Assembly (NCBI RefSeq): GCF_013870525.1
Contig: NZ_JACBXD010000019.1
Coordinates: 52,178-116,177 of the forward strand
Reading direction: 5' to 3'
From: Amycolatopsis pittospori
GTDB lineage: Bacteria; Actinomycetota; Actinomycetes; Mycobacteriales; Pseudonocardiaceae
Length of the DNA: 64,000 nucleotides
How positions within the stretch are numbered: the first letter of the stretch is position 1; every line of letters starts with the position of its first letter. This document shows, piece after piece, positions 42,314 through 50,714 of this stretch. Position numbers and translations under genes: made by a program. The notes beneath the pieces are model-generated. The model made no database searches. It was given only the letters and a program-made list of their open reading frames with translations, and was not told the DNA's origin.

Positions 42314-43666
42314 TCAGTCCTCGGCGAGCAAGGCCTCCGCGCGCAGGGCGATCTCCATGTCGAGCCGGTCGTCGGCGTTGTTCAGCCGGTCGCCGAAGAG
42401 ATCGATGAGCTGGTGCATGCGGTACCGGACCGTCTGCGGGTGGACCTTCAGTTTCTTCGCGATCTCGGGAGCGCTTCCCCGGGATTGCAGCCAGATCAGC
42501 AACGTCTCCCCGAGCCGTGTCCGCTGCTTGGGGGTGAGGTCGTTGAACGGGGCGAGGCTGCGCGCGCAGAGCTCACGGACCAGGAACTCGTCGGCGAGCA
42601 GCCACAGGGTGGACAGGTGGTCGCTGTACCGTGTCACCGGGTTGTCCGGCAGGACGCCGCGCTGGACCAGCCGCAGGGTGCGGCGGGCCCACAGCAGCGA
42701 GCGCGGCGCTTCGGTGAGCCGCACCGCCGGCCCGATCACCGCGCGCCACCCGGGAAGCCGTTCGGCGAGATCCTTCAGGTGTTTCTCGGGGTCGCCGGTG
42801 ACCAGGCAGGGCTTGGGGCCCTCTAGGTCGACGAGCACGTCGGCGTCCAGGTCGGGGCTGTCGGGGTCGAGCGGTCCGAGCCGGCGTTCCAGCGCGACGA
42901 CGGTGACCTCGGTGGGCAGCGCCCACTGGGCGTTCGCGGCGTGGGACGCGATCGACTGCGGTGAGGACGGCGGATCGGCGAGCATCAGTTCGAGCAGCCT
43001 GCGCCTGCGTCTCGCTCTCGTGCCCGCGGCCCGTTCCTGCGCGGCCGTGTAGCCCTCGATGGACAGTGCGGAAATCTCGTCCACGTAGGCGAAAATGGCC
43101 TCGGCCGTGGTGCACAGGAGATCGGCGTCCGCTCCGATCGCCTGCCCGAATTCCGAGACGTGCCGCCAGGCGACGCGACCACCGACGCGGTAGGCCGTCT
43201 GCAGGCAGTCGAGGCTGCGACCCTCGCTGAACTCGACCTTCCCGAGATTGCGGAAGACCGTGGTCCATTTGTCGAGGGGCGCGGTCCCCTGACCGATGGT
43301 GTCGAGGCAGTGCAGGATCGCCTGCCGGATACCCTGGGTGATGATCTGTCCGAACGCGCCTTCCAATGGCTGCGCGTACTCGGGAACGGCTCGTTGTACC
43401 TCCTGCAGGATGGCTCGTGCCATGGGGTCGACCCGCGGCCGGAACCTCTCGCCCAGCTCGCGGGGCAGCGACGCCCACAGTCCATTCGCGCCGGTGCTGC
43501 GCACAGGTCGGTTCTCCACTGGGGTTCTCGGTGCCGGCGTGAAGGCGCGCGGTCGCTGGACCGGACCCGGTGGCTGGCGGTGCGGTGTGGCGGGGTGGCG
43601 CACGTCGGGGTCAGGCCGTGCGGTCCGCAGATCGTGCCGCGAGAACCCGGTATCCAAGTCGGTCAT
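42314..43666 (-). CDS. PucR-family transcriptional regulator (copy 2)
   Basis: A 450-residue paralogue of the neighbouring regulator. A ~60-residue Pro/Arg-rich leader, absent from the other copies, precedes the shared helical domain (LPRELGERFRPRVDPMARAI). The middle segment is followed by the C-terminal HTH (LGETLLIWLQSRGSAPEIAK, KLKVHPQTVRYRMHQLIDLF). The start codon ATG 43666 follows AAGGA at six bases. Downstream copy 1 begins 55 bases after this stop, so they may share a transcript. The 176-bp upstream gap separates it from a same-strand hydrolase. Function not known. Confidence 0.86.
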   Translation of the reverse strand: MTDLDTGFSRHDLRTARPDPDVRHPATPHRQPPGPVQRPRAFTPAPRTPVENRPVRSTGANGLWASLPRELGERFRPRVDPMARAILQEVQRAVPEYAQPLEGAFGQIITQGIRQAILHCLDTIGQGTAPLDKWTTVFRNLGKVEFSEGRSLDCLQTAYRVGGRVAWRHVSEFGQAIGADADLLCTTAEAIFAYVDEISALSIEGYTAAQERAAGTRARRRRRLLELMLADPPSSPQSIASHAANAQWALPTEVTVVALERRLGPLDPDSPDLDADVLVDLEGPKPCLVTGDPEKHLKDLAERLPGWRAVIGPAVRLTEAPRSLLWARRTLRLVQRGVLPDNPVTRYSDHLSTLWLLADEFLVRELCARSLAPFNDLTPKQRTRLGETLLIWLQSRGSAPEIAKKLKVHPQTVRYRMHQLIDLFGDRLNNADDRLDMEIALRAEALLAED

Positions 43667-43842
43667 GTTTTATCCTTGCTGGCAACAAAATCAGCCTCTT
43701 CAACGGTGAAGCCGATCCAGATTTTGTGGCTCACGCAACATAAAATCCGGCTGAGAGGACTGTCAACGGCTGACGGGGCCTGGATCGGCCACCTGGATGG
43801 ACTACACCCGAACGGGTGGTCCGATCCGCCGGAGGGTGACAT

Positions 43843-44853
43843 TTACCCGTGCCCGCGTTGGGTCCCGGATGACAACTTTTCCGGGACCTTCTTCTGGGTG
43901 TTTTGGGGCATTTCGACCACGTTCGCGGCCTCGCTCGCCCGGATGAGCACTTCGACGACCTCGTCCAGGCTCAGCCGGGCGGGTTCCGTCTCGCCGAGGA
44001 AGCGCTCGACCTCGCCGCCGAACCGGGCCGGGTCGGCCACATGTGGAAAGTGTTTCGCATTTTCGAACACAGTCAAGCGGCTACCCGGAAGCAGTTCGGC
44101 CGTCTTTCGGCCGTGTTCGACCGGGATGAGCGGGTCATGTGCGCCCCAGACGACGAGCGTCGGCACCTGCTGGGCGAGGTAGAGCTTGTCGACGGCGCTC
44201 GCGCGCTGGCCCCTGAGATCGATGAGGCTGCGCGCGATGAAGAGGAAAGCCCGCCGCCGGCCCGGGTCCGCGAGAGAGGAAAGGTGCCGTGTCAGTTCAC
44301 GGGTTTCGGGGGCGAGCTCGCCCCCGAGCCTGCGTCCGACGGTGGCGAGTCCGCGGGCCATCGCCACGGTGACCGGGTTGACGGCGACGGACAGCGTCGC
44401 CTTGGCGCCCGGCAGCGCCGTCGCGCGGAGTACCGAGGTCACCTGCGGGCCGAGCCCGGCGCTGCCCACGAGCACCAGCCGGGCGCACATGTCCGGGAAC
44501 TGGTAGGCGAACTGCATCGCGATCCCGCCGCCGAGGGAGTGCCCGGCGATGGTCGCGTGCCGGACGCCGGTGAGCGCGAGGACGTCCCGGACCACACTGG
44601 CCATCGCGCCGAGGCCGTAGTCGGCCCGCGGGGCGGCGGAATCACCGTGCCCCGGCAGATCCGGGACGAGGACGCGATGCCCGAACCCGGTCCGTTCGAA
44701 GTGTTCGAGCAGGGGAACCCAGGTTTCGCCGCTGCCGGAGATCCCGTGCAGCAGCACGAGCGTTTCCCCGGCGGTGTCCGTTGTGGACGGACGGTATTCC
44801 CGCAGGCGGATTTCCTGCCCGTGCAGGGTCAGAGTGCGTGCTTCGATGGCCAT
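43843..44853 (-). CDS. Alpha/beta hydrolase
   Basis: A 336-residue alpha/beta-hydrolase-fold enzyme. Oxyanion motif: LVLLHGISGSGETW. Strand 4 region: VLVPDLPGHGDSAAP. The nucleophile elbow is IAGHSLGGGIAMQF with Ser near residue 104. The acid is in VVWGAHDPLIPVEHG and the His in NAKHFPHVADP. There is no signal peptide, so it acts in the cytosol on an ester, thioester or C-C bond; the substrate is unknown. A ~35-residue polar tail after the fold is unusual. It is surrounded by PucR-type regulators, which may control it. Start ATG 44853 with AAAGGCGGGAC upstream. Confidence 0.87.
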   Translation of the reverse strand: MAIEARTLTLHGQEIRLREYRPSTTDTAGETLVLLHGISGSGETWVPLLEHFERTGFGHRVLVPDLPGHGDSAAPRADYGLGAMASVVRDVLALTGVRHATIAGHSLGGGIAMQFAYQFPDMCARLVLVGSAGLGPQVTSVLRATALPGAKATLSVAVNPVTVAMARGLATVGRRLGGELAPETRELTRHLSSLADPGRRRAFLFIARSLIDLRGQRASAVDKLYLAQQVPTLVVWGAHDPLIPVEHGRKTAELLPGSRLTVFENAKHFPHVADPARFGGEVERFLGETEPARLSLDEVVEVLIRASEAANVVEMPQNTQKKVPEKLSSGTQRGHG

Positions 44854-45183
44854 GTCCCGCCTTTCGCTTGTCGGGCGTCAAAATAACGTGAAGAACGGTC
44901 GGTTCGTCAGCGTGTCGCCGGACACGTCCGGCAATTGCGACCGGTATGACAAGAAAGCCGTCGACGCCTCCGAGTCAGGTGCTAAATCCTGGTATGGGGG
45001 AACAAATGCGCATCGACATTTTCCGACCGTCCCGGTATTCAGGAAAGCATCGGTAAACACCTGTCACCAGGGAGACGAGCATGGCCTGCCGGGCGGACTT
45101 CCACATCGACCAGCCATCGGGCCGGCGTTCCCGTAGAGGCCTGCGCTGGGTGCTGCCCACCGTACGGCCACCGGAGCGACGGG
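44854..45183. other. Intergenic region upstream of the alpha/beta hydrolase
   Basis: These 330 bp lie between the hydrolase start and the stop of PucR copy 3, both leftward. They must contain the hydrolase promoter. The right 100 bases are coding-like in base use but hold no ORF with recognisable content. I see no palindrome longer than 8 bp and no RNA gene. Confidence 0.4.
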
Positions 45184-46410
45184 TCAGGCGGGTCGGGTTG
45201 GTGGCCCTTCGTCGCGGCGGTGGGCGCGCATGAGCCGCTGGGCGCGCAGCGCGAGTTGCATGCCCAGCCTGTCGTCGGCGTCCTTGAGGCGATCGCCGAA
45301 GAGCTCTTCCAGTTGCCGCAGACGGTTCCGCACCGTCTGCGGGTGGACGCCCAGCCGCTGCGCGATCTCCGGTGCCCCACTGCGGGTTTCCAGCCACGCC
45401 AACAGGGTTTCGCTGAGCCTGTCCTGCTGTTTCTCGCTCAGCGAGCTGAACGGGTCGAGGCTCTGCTTGGCCAGTTCGGCGCCGAGGAAGTCTTCGGCGA
45501 GCAGCCACAGGGTGGCCAGGTGATCGCGGCACCAGACGATCGGTCCTGGCGCGTCTTCGCTGGTCAGGAGTAGTGCGCGGCGCGCGGTCCGCAGCGCGGC
45601 CGGGGCGTCGGCGAGCGGGACGACGGGGGAGACCGCCAGGCGCCAGCCGTCCAGCGCGTCCTTCAAGGGCGCGAGGTCGGTGTCGGGATCCGCGGTGAGC
45701 AGGTACGGCTCGGTGGCGTCGAGGTCCAGGAGGACGTCGTCGTCCAAGAGATGGGCGGGGAAGTCGGAAGCGCCCGGAGCGCGCTGGAGCGCGACCAGGG
45801 CCGCGGTGTCCGGAAGCTTCCATCCGGCTCCGTTCGCCAGGCTCGCGATGCTGCACGCGGATCCCTCCGGCGCCTGCGCGATCAGTTCGAGCAGACGCCG
45901 ACGGCGGAGCGGGACGGCGCCCGCGGCCTTGGCCTCCGCGTCCTGGTACCCCTCGATCGTCGTGGCGCAGAGTTCGTCGACGTAGACGAAGACCGACTCC
46001 GCCGCGCGGGCGATGATTTCCGGCCCGACGCCGAGTCCGCGCACGATGGGCTGCATCGCACGCCAGGCCGCGCGGGCGCCGATCGTCGCGCTGTCGTGCA
46101 ACGGTTCGAGACCGCGGCCCTCGGTGAACTCGATGCGCCCCCGCATGCGGTAGAAGTCGGTCCACCGGTCGTGCGGCTGGTTCGGGGCGCCGATGCAGTC
46201 GACGTAATGCCGCACGGCGCGTTCGCAGGAGACGACCAGGACACGGCCGAAGACGCCGCGCAGAGGCAGCGAGTACGCGGGGACCGAACGCTGCACCTCC
46301 TTGATCATGGCGGCCGCGGCGTGACCGGTATGCGGACGCAGTTCTTCGCCGAGCGAACGCGGGAGCGTCGCCAGCATCCGGAAACTGCGGTACTCGACCA
46401 CGAAGACCAC
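45184..46410 (-). CDS. PucR-family transcriptional regulator (copy 3)
   Basis: A 408-residue member of the same family. The open frame extends far upstream, but recognisable sequence starts at VVFVVEYRSFRMLATLPRSL, so I take GTG 46410 (GTG 46401 is an alternative); neither has a strong ribosome site. The shared helical sensory domain has AAAMIKEVQRSVPAYSLPLR and FVYVDELCATTIEGYQDAEA. The HTH is LSETLLAWLETRSGAPEIAQ, RLGVHPQTVRNRLRQLEELF. It is divergent from copy 4 across 313 bp. The two may cross-regulate, as is common for divergent paralogous regulators. Confidence 0.84.
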   Translation of the reverse strand: MVFVVEYRSFRMLATLPRSLGEELRPHTGHAAAAMIKEVQRSVPAYSLPLRGVFGRVLVVSCERAVRHYVDCIGAPNQPHDRWTDFYRMRGRIEFTEGRGLEPLHDSATIGARAAWRAMQPIVRGLGVGPEIIARAAESVFVYVDELCATTIEGYQDAEAKAAGAVPLRRRRLLELIAQAPEGSACSIASLANGAGWKLPDTAALVALQRAPGASDFPAHLLDDDVLLDLDATEPYLLTADPDTDLAPLKDALDGWRLAVSPVVPLADAPAALRTARRALLLTSEDAPGPIVWCRDHLATLWLLAEDFLGAELAKQSLDPFSSLSEKQQDRLSETLLAWLETRSGAPEIAQRLGVHPQTVRNRLRQLEELFGDRLKDADDRLGMQLALRAQRLMRAHRRDEGPPTRPA

Positions 46411-46604
46411 CTTGTGATTTCGCCGAACGGACGGCGGGAAACGTGAATCCCTTTCCGTGCCCGGTTCGGATCGGCGGGAACGGCAGGGAGTGTTTCTACT
46501 CGATCGGCCGACGACGTGTACCGCGAATGTGACGATGAATTGGCGACGGAAAGTCGCGGTACTCTTCGCCGTCGACACGGACGGGGGTTTCGGCGCGGCG
46601 TCTT

Positions 46605-46634
46605 TTGACACGGATGTGGCACCGGTTCTACGCT
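46605..46634 (+). promoter_or_regulatory. Sigma-70-type promoter for PucR copy 4
   Basis: TTGACA at 46605-46610 (perfect -35), an 18-base spacer and TACGCT at 46629-46634 (-10). Transcription would begin near 46641, giving a leader of about 80 bases to GTG 46724. The motif lies in the 313-bp divergent region 46411-46723 between two PucR genes. No comparable leftward promoter is obvious to me. Confidence 0.55.
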
Positions 46635-46723
46635 CCGTGCATTCGAGTGCGCCGATGGCGCGCGGACGAAAGGGAATGCGTGCCCGTAATCGTCGGCATA
46701 CTTCCGAGCGGGGGATCCCACAC

Positions 46724-47920
46724 GTGAGCTGGCAGCCCGTTGGTTCGCTGTGGGCACGGCTGCCGAGGGAACTCGGTGACGCCGTCCGGCCCCGGATCCC
46801 GGCGATCGCCCGGCACTGCGTCGAGGGCGTGGTGGCCGAAATCGGGGAATGCGCGGAAGTCTTCAGTGACGGCGACGCCCGCGCGGCCGCCGTCGAGCTG
46901 ACCCGGCGCAGCATCGAGCGCGCCATCGACCGGGTCGGTGTCCCCGAACTGCTCCAGAACGACCTGTTGGCGGACTTCCGCGAACAAGGCCGCATCGCTT
47001 TCCATCAGGGACTCAGCCGGGAGGCCGCGCAGGCGGCGTTCCGGGTGTCCAGCCGGGTGCTGTGGCGTTCGATCGCCGCGGCCGGCCGACAGCTGCAGCT
47101 GTCCGGTGACGTCCTCTACGGCGCCGCTGAATGCCTGTTCGGCGACGTCGTCGAGGTGACGATGGCGCTGACCGAGGGCTACAACGCGGCGCAGGCCGAG
47201 GCCACCGGCCCCGCGGAGCAGCGGGCCCGGTTGTTCCGCCTGCTGACGAGCGGCGCGGGGTACACGCAGGCCGACGTCGGCGCGCTCGCCGTCGCGATCG
47301 GCTGGCGGTTGCCGGAGCGGGTCACCGCCGTCGTCTTCGGTTCGGCTCCGGGAGCGCCCGCGTTCCCCGTCGGCCTTTTGCCGATGGCGGTGCCCGCCGA
47401 CCTGGTCTCGGACGCTCCCGGAGCGCTGGTGACCTGCCCCGAGACCGAACTCGCCGGCCTTCGGGAACTGCCCGCCGGATGGTCGGCGACGGTCGGGGTC
47501 CCCGTTCCGCCGGCGCAGGCCGCGGAGTCGTTCCGGATCGCGCGCCGCGCGTCGGGGCTGGCCCAGCGGGGGATGATCACCACGGTCGGACCGGTGCTGT
47601 GGTGCGAGGAGCACATCACCACGTTGTTGTTGCTGGCCGACGAGTTCCTGCTGGACCAGCTGGCGGGCGAGGCGCTGGAACCGTTGTCCGGACTGGCGCC
47701 GCGACAGCACGAGGAGCTGGCGACGACCCTGCTCACGCAGGTGCAGACACGGGGGAGCGCGCCCGAGATCGCCCGGCGGCTCGCCGTGCACCCGCAGACC
47801 GTGCGGGCCCGGCTGCGGCGGCTCACCGAGTTGTTCGGCGAGCGGCTGGACGACCCGGATCAGCGGCTGCGGATCGAACTCGCGCTGCGCGCGGAACGAC
47901 TGCGCCCCGCGGACGTCTGA
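46724..47920 (+). CDS. PucR-family transcriptional regulator (copy 4)
   Basis: A 398-residue paralogue on the opposite strand to the other three. The helical sensory domain begins LWARLPRELGDAVRPRIPAI and includes FHQGLSREAAQAAFRVSSRV, matching the equivalent segment of copies 1-3. The HTH is ATTLLTQVQTRGSAPEIARR, LAVHPQTVRARLRRLTELFG. GTG 46724 was chosen because GGGGGA lies eight bases before it; ATG 46676 would add 16 residues. The last 61 bases overlap the convergent GtrA gene. Ligand and targets unknown. Confidence 0.86.
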   Translation: MSWQPVGSLWARLPRELGDAVRPRIPAIARHCVEGVVAEIGECAEVFSDGDARAAAVELTRRSIERAIDRVGVPELLQNDLLADFREQGRIAFHQGLSREAAQAAFRVSSRVLWRSIAAAGRQLQLSGDVLYGAAECLFGDVVEVTMALTEGYNAAQAEATGPAEQRARLFRLLTSGAGYTQADVGALAVAIGWRLPERVTAVVFGSAPGAPAFPVGLLPMAVPADLVSDAPGALVTCPETELAGLRELPAGWSATVGVPVPPAQAAESFRIARRASGLAQRGMITTVGPVLWCEEHITTLLLLADEFLLDQLAGEALEPLSGLAPRQHEELATTLLTQVQTRGSAPEIARRLAVHPQTVRARLRRLTELFGERLDDPDQRLRIELALRAERLRPADV

Positions 47921-48411
47921 CGGGCTCCCGCCACCGGGAAGACCCAGCGGCGGTAACCCCACCAGCGGAACGCCGAACCCGCCGCGGTGCCCAGCAGCAT
48001 TCCGCTGACGAAGTCGGCGATCTCCTGCGTCAGGAAGCTCACTTCGGGGACTTCGAGATGCAGGACGTACCGCGAGATCAGCGGCGGGCACAGATTGATC
48101 GTCACGGCGATCGCGTTGACCGTGAAGAACAGCGCGGCTTCGTGGAGGCGTCGCCTGCCGCCGCGGGTGTGGAAGGCCCAGCGCCGGGAGAGCAGGTACG
48201 ACAACGCCGTCGCGACGACGGTGGCGACGGCCAGCGCGGTGACCGGTTTCGCTTGCAGGACGGTGAGTTTCAGCCCGTAGTTGGTCCCCAGCGTGAGACC
48301 GAACGAGGCGAGCCCGACGGTGGCGAACCGAAGCAGCTCTCGCCGCTTGCCGGTCCGGCCACCGCCGGGTGCCACTTCGTCCACAGAGGACTCAGGGGCG
48401 GTTCTGAGCAC
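47860..48411 (-). CDS. GtrA-family membrane protein
   Basis: A 183-residue protein with four hydrophobic helices in the GtrA arrangement: LLRFATVGLASFGLTLGTNY, VTALAVATVVATALSYLLSR, ALFFTVNAIAVTINLCPPLI and IADFVSGMLLGTAAGSAFRW, followed by RRWVF. GtrA proteins are thought to flip polyprenyl-linked sugars across the membrane for cell-wall polysaccharides, though many are untested. The C-terminal ~20 residues are Arg/Ser-rich (RSRSARSASSIRSR) and lie in the 61-base overlap with the convergent PucR gene, so they may be a secondary extension. GTG start at 48411, eight bases before the next gene's stop on the same strand. Confidence 0.82.
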   Translation of the reverse strand: MLRTAPESSVDEVAPGGGRTGKRRELLRFATVGLASFGLTLGTNYGLKLTVLQAKPVTALAVATVVATALSYLLSRRWAFHTRGGRRRLHEAALFFTVNAIAVTINLCPPLISRYVLHLEVPEVSFLTQEIADFVSGMLLGTAAGSAFRWWGYRRWVFPVAGARQTSAGRSRSARSASSIRSR

Positions 48412-48419
48412 CGCCGGGC

Positions 48420-49634
48420 TCAGCAGTTCGTCGTCGCCGGTGTGCCCGCGACCCGGTCCTTGACGAAGGCGAGGACGTCGGCGTTACCGGTGTAGACGGC
48501 GGTGATGTGGTCGGTCTCGAAGGTCTTCCAGGTCGTCTTGACCCCGGCGGCGCAATAGGTCTTGTGCAGCGCGTCGGCCTGGGCGAACTGCACGAGCTGG
48601 TCCTGCGTGGCGTGGTACAGGAGCACCGGGACCTTCGGCGGTGTGCCGCCGAGCTTGTTCTCGTTGAGCCGCTTCACCCATTCCGGCCGAACGTAGCCGG
48701 CGCTGGTCGTGTAGTCGGCGATCTTCTGGTTCGCGTAGGTGGTGAGCAACTCGAACGTGCACGCGCTCTTCTGCATCTCGGCCAGTTTCACGCGCCCGTT
48801 GTCGCTGAGGAACGAGTCCAGTTTGAGCTCGGGGTACGCGTTGTCCAGGCCGACGAGGGCGTAGGCGAAGACACCGAAGCCGGCTTTTCCGTCCAGTTGC
48901 AGGGTGACCTGGACGAGGTCGGCGGGCACTCCGCCGGCGGCGACCCCGACGAGGTTCAGCTCCGGGGCGTAGGCCGGCTGGAGTTCACCCGCCCACGCCG
49001 CCGCCCCGCCGCCCTGGGAATACCCCCGGAAGAGGACCTTGGCGTTCGCGGAGAGTTTCGTCGCCGGCAGCCGCTGGGCCGCGCGGACCGCGTCGATCAT
49101 CGCCGGGCCTTCGGATTTGCCGACCACGTACGTCGTCTTCGGGTCCTGGCGGTAGCCCTCGTAATCGGTGAGCGCGACGGCGTAACCGGCGTCGAGCAGG
49201 TCGTCGAGGCCCGACTGCTCGTAGAAGGCGCCGATATCGATCATCGACGACGGCGTGCAGCTGAACGCCGGGCCGTGCGTGCCGGCACCGAATGAGACGA
49301 TGGGCGCCGTCGACGGGTCGGCGTTCTTGGGTACGAGGACCGTCCCGGTCACCGCGTTCGGCCGTCCGAGCGCGTCCGTGGACAGGTACATCACCTGCCA
49401 GGCGTTGACGGAATCCTTACGCGGCCCGGCTTTCGAGACACGTGAGCGGATGATGTCACCCGGTTTGCCCGCCGGGAGCGGTGAGGGCGGGGTGTAGAAC
49501 GAGTCGTCGGACGCCGCGGGGGCGGCGGAGTTCGCCGGGCTGCCGCCCAGCGCGGTCAGCACGCCGGCGGTCAGGACGATCGCCAGCACGGCGGCGAGCG
49601 TCCGGCGGGACGGGCGGGGGAACGAGATCGGCAC
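48420..49634 (-). CDS. Secreted lipase (LIP/secretory lipase family)
   Basis: A 404-residue exported protein. Signal peptide: AVLAIVLTAGVLTALGGSPA, ending near NSAAPA. The alpha/beta-hydrolase core carries the nucleophile elbow FRGYSQGGGAAAW, the PIVSFGAGTHG oxyanion region, the acidic-residue region VLLYHATQDQLV and a C-terminal His in TFETDHITAVYTG. These match the secretory lipase family found in Corynebacteriales and fungi (PF03583-type), which cleave triglycerides or wax-like esters outside the cell. Cys residues at CTPSS and YCAAG are consistent with secretion. GTG 49634 follows CTGGAGGCC. Near the mce-type region it may release fatty acids for uptake; this is inference. Confidence 0.87.
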   Translation of the reverse strand: MPISFPRPSRRTLAAVLAIVLTAGVLTALGGSPANSAAPAASDDSFYTPPSPLPAGKPGDIIRSRVSKAGPRKDSVNAWQVMYLSTDALGRPNAVTGTVLVPKNADPSTAPIVSFGAGTHGPAFSCTPSSMIDIGAFYEQSGLDDLLDAGYAVALTDYEGYRQDPKTTYVVGKSEGPAMIDAVRAAQRLPATKLSANAKVLFRGYSQGGGAAAWAGELQPAYAPELNLVGVAAGGVPADLVQVTLQLDGKAGFGVFAYALVGLDNAYPELKLDSFLSDNGRVKLAEMQKSACTFELLTTYANQKIADYTTSAGYVRPEWVKRLNENKLGGTPPKVPVLLYHATQDQLVQFAQADALHKTYCAAGVKTTWKTFETDHITAVYTGNADVLAFVKDRVAGTPATTNC

Positions 49635-49663
49635 GGCCGGGCCTCCAGAGGACGGGACGGTTG

Positions 49664-50242
49664 TCAGGCGTTGCCGTAGACCTGTCGGCAGGTCGAGGAT
49701 TCGGCGAAGGCGAGGTTCAGTTCCGGGTTGGCGCGCAGATGCTTGATCGGGCCCTCGGGCTCGCTGAGCCCGCTCATCGTGGAGTCGGCGTCCGCGATCA
49801 CCTTCTGCAGGCTGGCCTGGTCGGTGACCTTGGCGTCCTGCATCTTCGCCAAGGTGGCGGACACCTTGGTCTTGGTCTCGCCGAGGGTGCTGGTGGCCTT
49901 GTCCACGGCGGACTGTCCATCCGGGACCGGCGGCACACCGGCGTTGCGGATCCCGCCCGCCATGTCGTCGAGCGCCGCGGTGAGCGAATTCAGGAAGCCC
50001 ACCATCGCGGTCTTCGTCCCCTGGGGATTGCCGGCGTCGAAAGCGGGCGGCTGTGACAGCTTCGCCGAACCCGTCGCCACCCCGGAGCACACCTTGTCCA
50101 CCCAGGCGAGCGCGGCGGGGTCGGCGTGCTGCGCGGTGTCGGCGGGTTCGTCGGACCCGCAGGCTGCCAGCAGGACCGCCGCGGCGGTCACGGAGACGGT
50201 GGCGAACGCGATTCGCGCTGCCGTCCGGCGCATTCTTTTCAT
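49664..50242 (-). CDS. Small secreted lipoprotein of unknown function
   Basis: A 192-residue protein with a basic N-terminus, hydrophobic core (FATVSVTAAAVLLAAC) and lipobox LLAAC, so Cys28 should be lipid-anchored outside the membrane. The mature part is mostly helical (MVGFLNSLTAALDDMAGGIR, ATSTLGETKTKVSATLAKMQ), with Cys in WVDKVCSGV and SSTCRQVYG that could form a disulfide. I recognise no catalytic motif. Similar helical lipoproteins are frequent in Pseudonocardiales. It lies 29 bases upstream of the lipase on the same strand and is probably co-transcribed with it. Confidence 0.8.
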   Translation of the reverse strand: MKRMRRTAARIAFATVSVTAAAVLLAACGSDEPADTAQHADPAALAWVDKVCSGVATGSAKLSQPPAFDAGNPQGTKTAMVGFLNSLTAALDDMAGGIRNAGVPPVPDGQSAVDKATSTLGETKTKVSATLAKMQDAKVTDQASLQKVIADADSTMSGLSEPEGPIKHLRANPELNLAFAESSTCRQVYGNA

Positions 50243-50714
50243 GGTTTCCCCGTCGAATTCGGCGAAAGAGGAGCCGGCGTCCGCGCGATGGTCGGCGATG
50301 ACCGGCTGGCTGAACCGCGAGGTTACTCACGAAAGATTCCGCCAGGCAAGCGGAGCGGTTCCCCGGCGCGACGGTAAAAGGGTGATTGGCATGCGCGAGA
50401 TAGTTTCGCGCATTGCGCTTGTCACCCGCGTCAGCGGTTCTCCGGCGCGCCCTCAAGTGGCTCTACGCTGGGAAAACCCACGTGCCCCTACTAGGAACCG
50501 GGCGGTCGCACCGTGCCAGGGTGACAATTTGCCGGGCACTCGTCAACTTTTCCGGAGAAGCCCTTGAAAGCGATGCCGGAGCGTCGTTAGTTTACGTTCG
50601 GTTGCGATCCGTCAGACATCGTCGCTACCCGGAGAATTCTCTCGGGCCGATATTCACTGCTCTGGGGAATTGTACGCCGTTTCGTATCATCGTTGATACC
50701 ACGGAAGGACGATC
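50243..50714. promoter_or_regulatory. Divergent intergenic region, lipoprotein/lipase versus secreted protein
   Basis: A 472-bp gap with no supportable gene. It carries GGGTGACAA at 50519-50527 on the plus strand and the same nonamer on the minus strand at 50419-50427. The plus-strand copy matches one upstream of the paralogous secreted gene at 28966. The stretch 50595-50700 is richer in A/T and likely holds the rightward promoter. A GGAAGGA ribosome site at about 50702-50708 sets GTG 50715. Confidence 0.5.
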
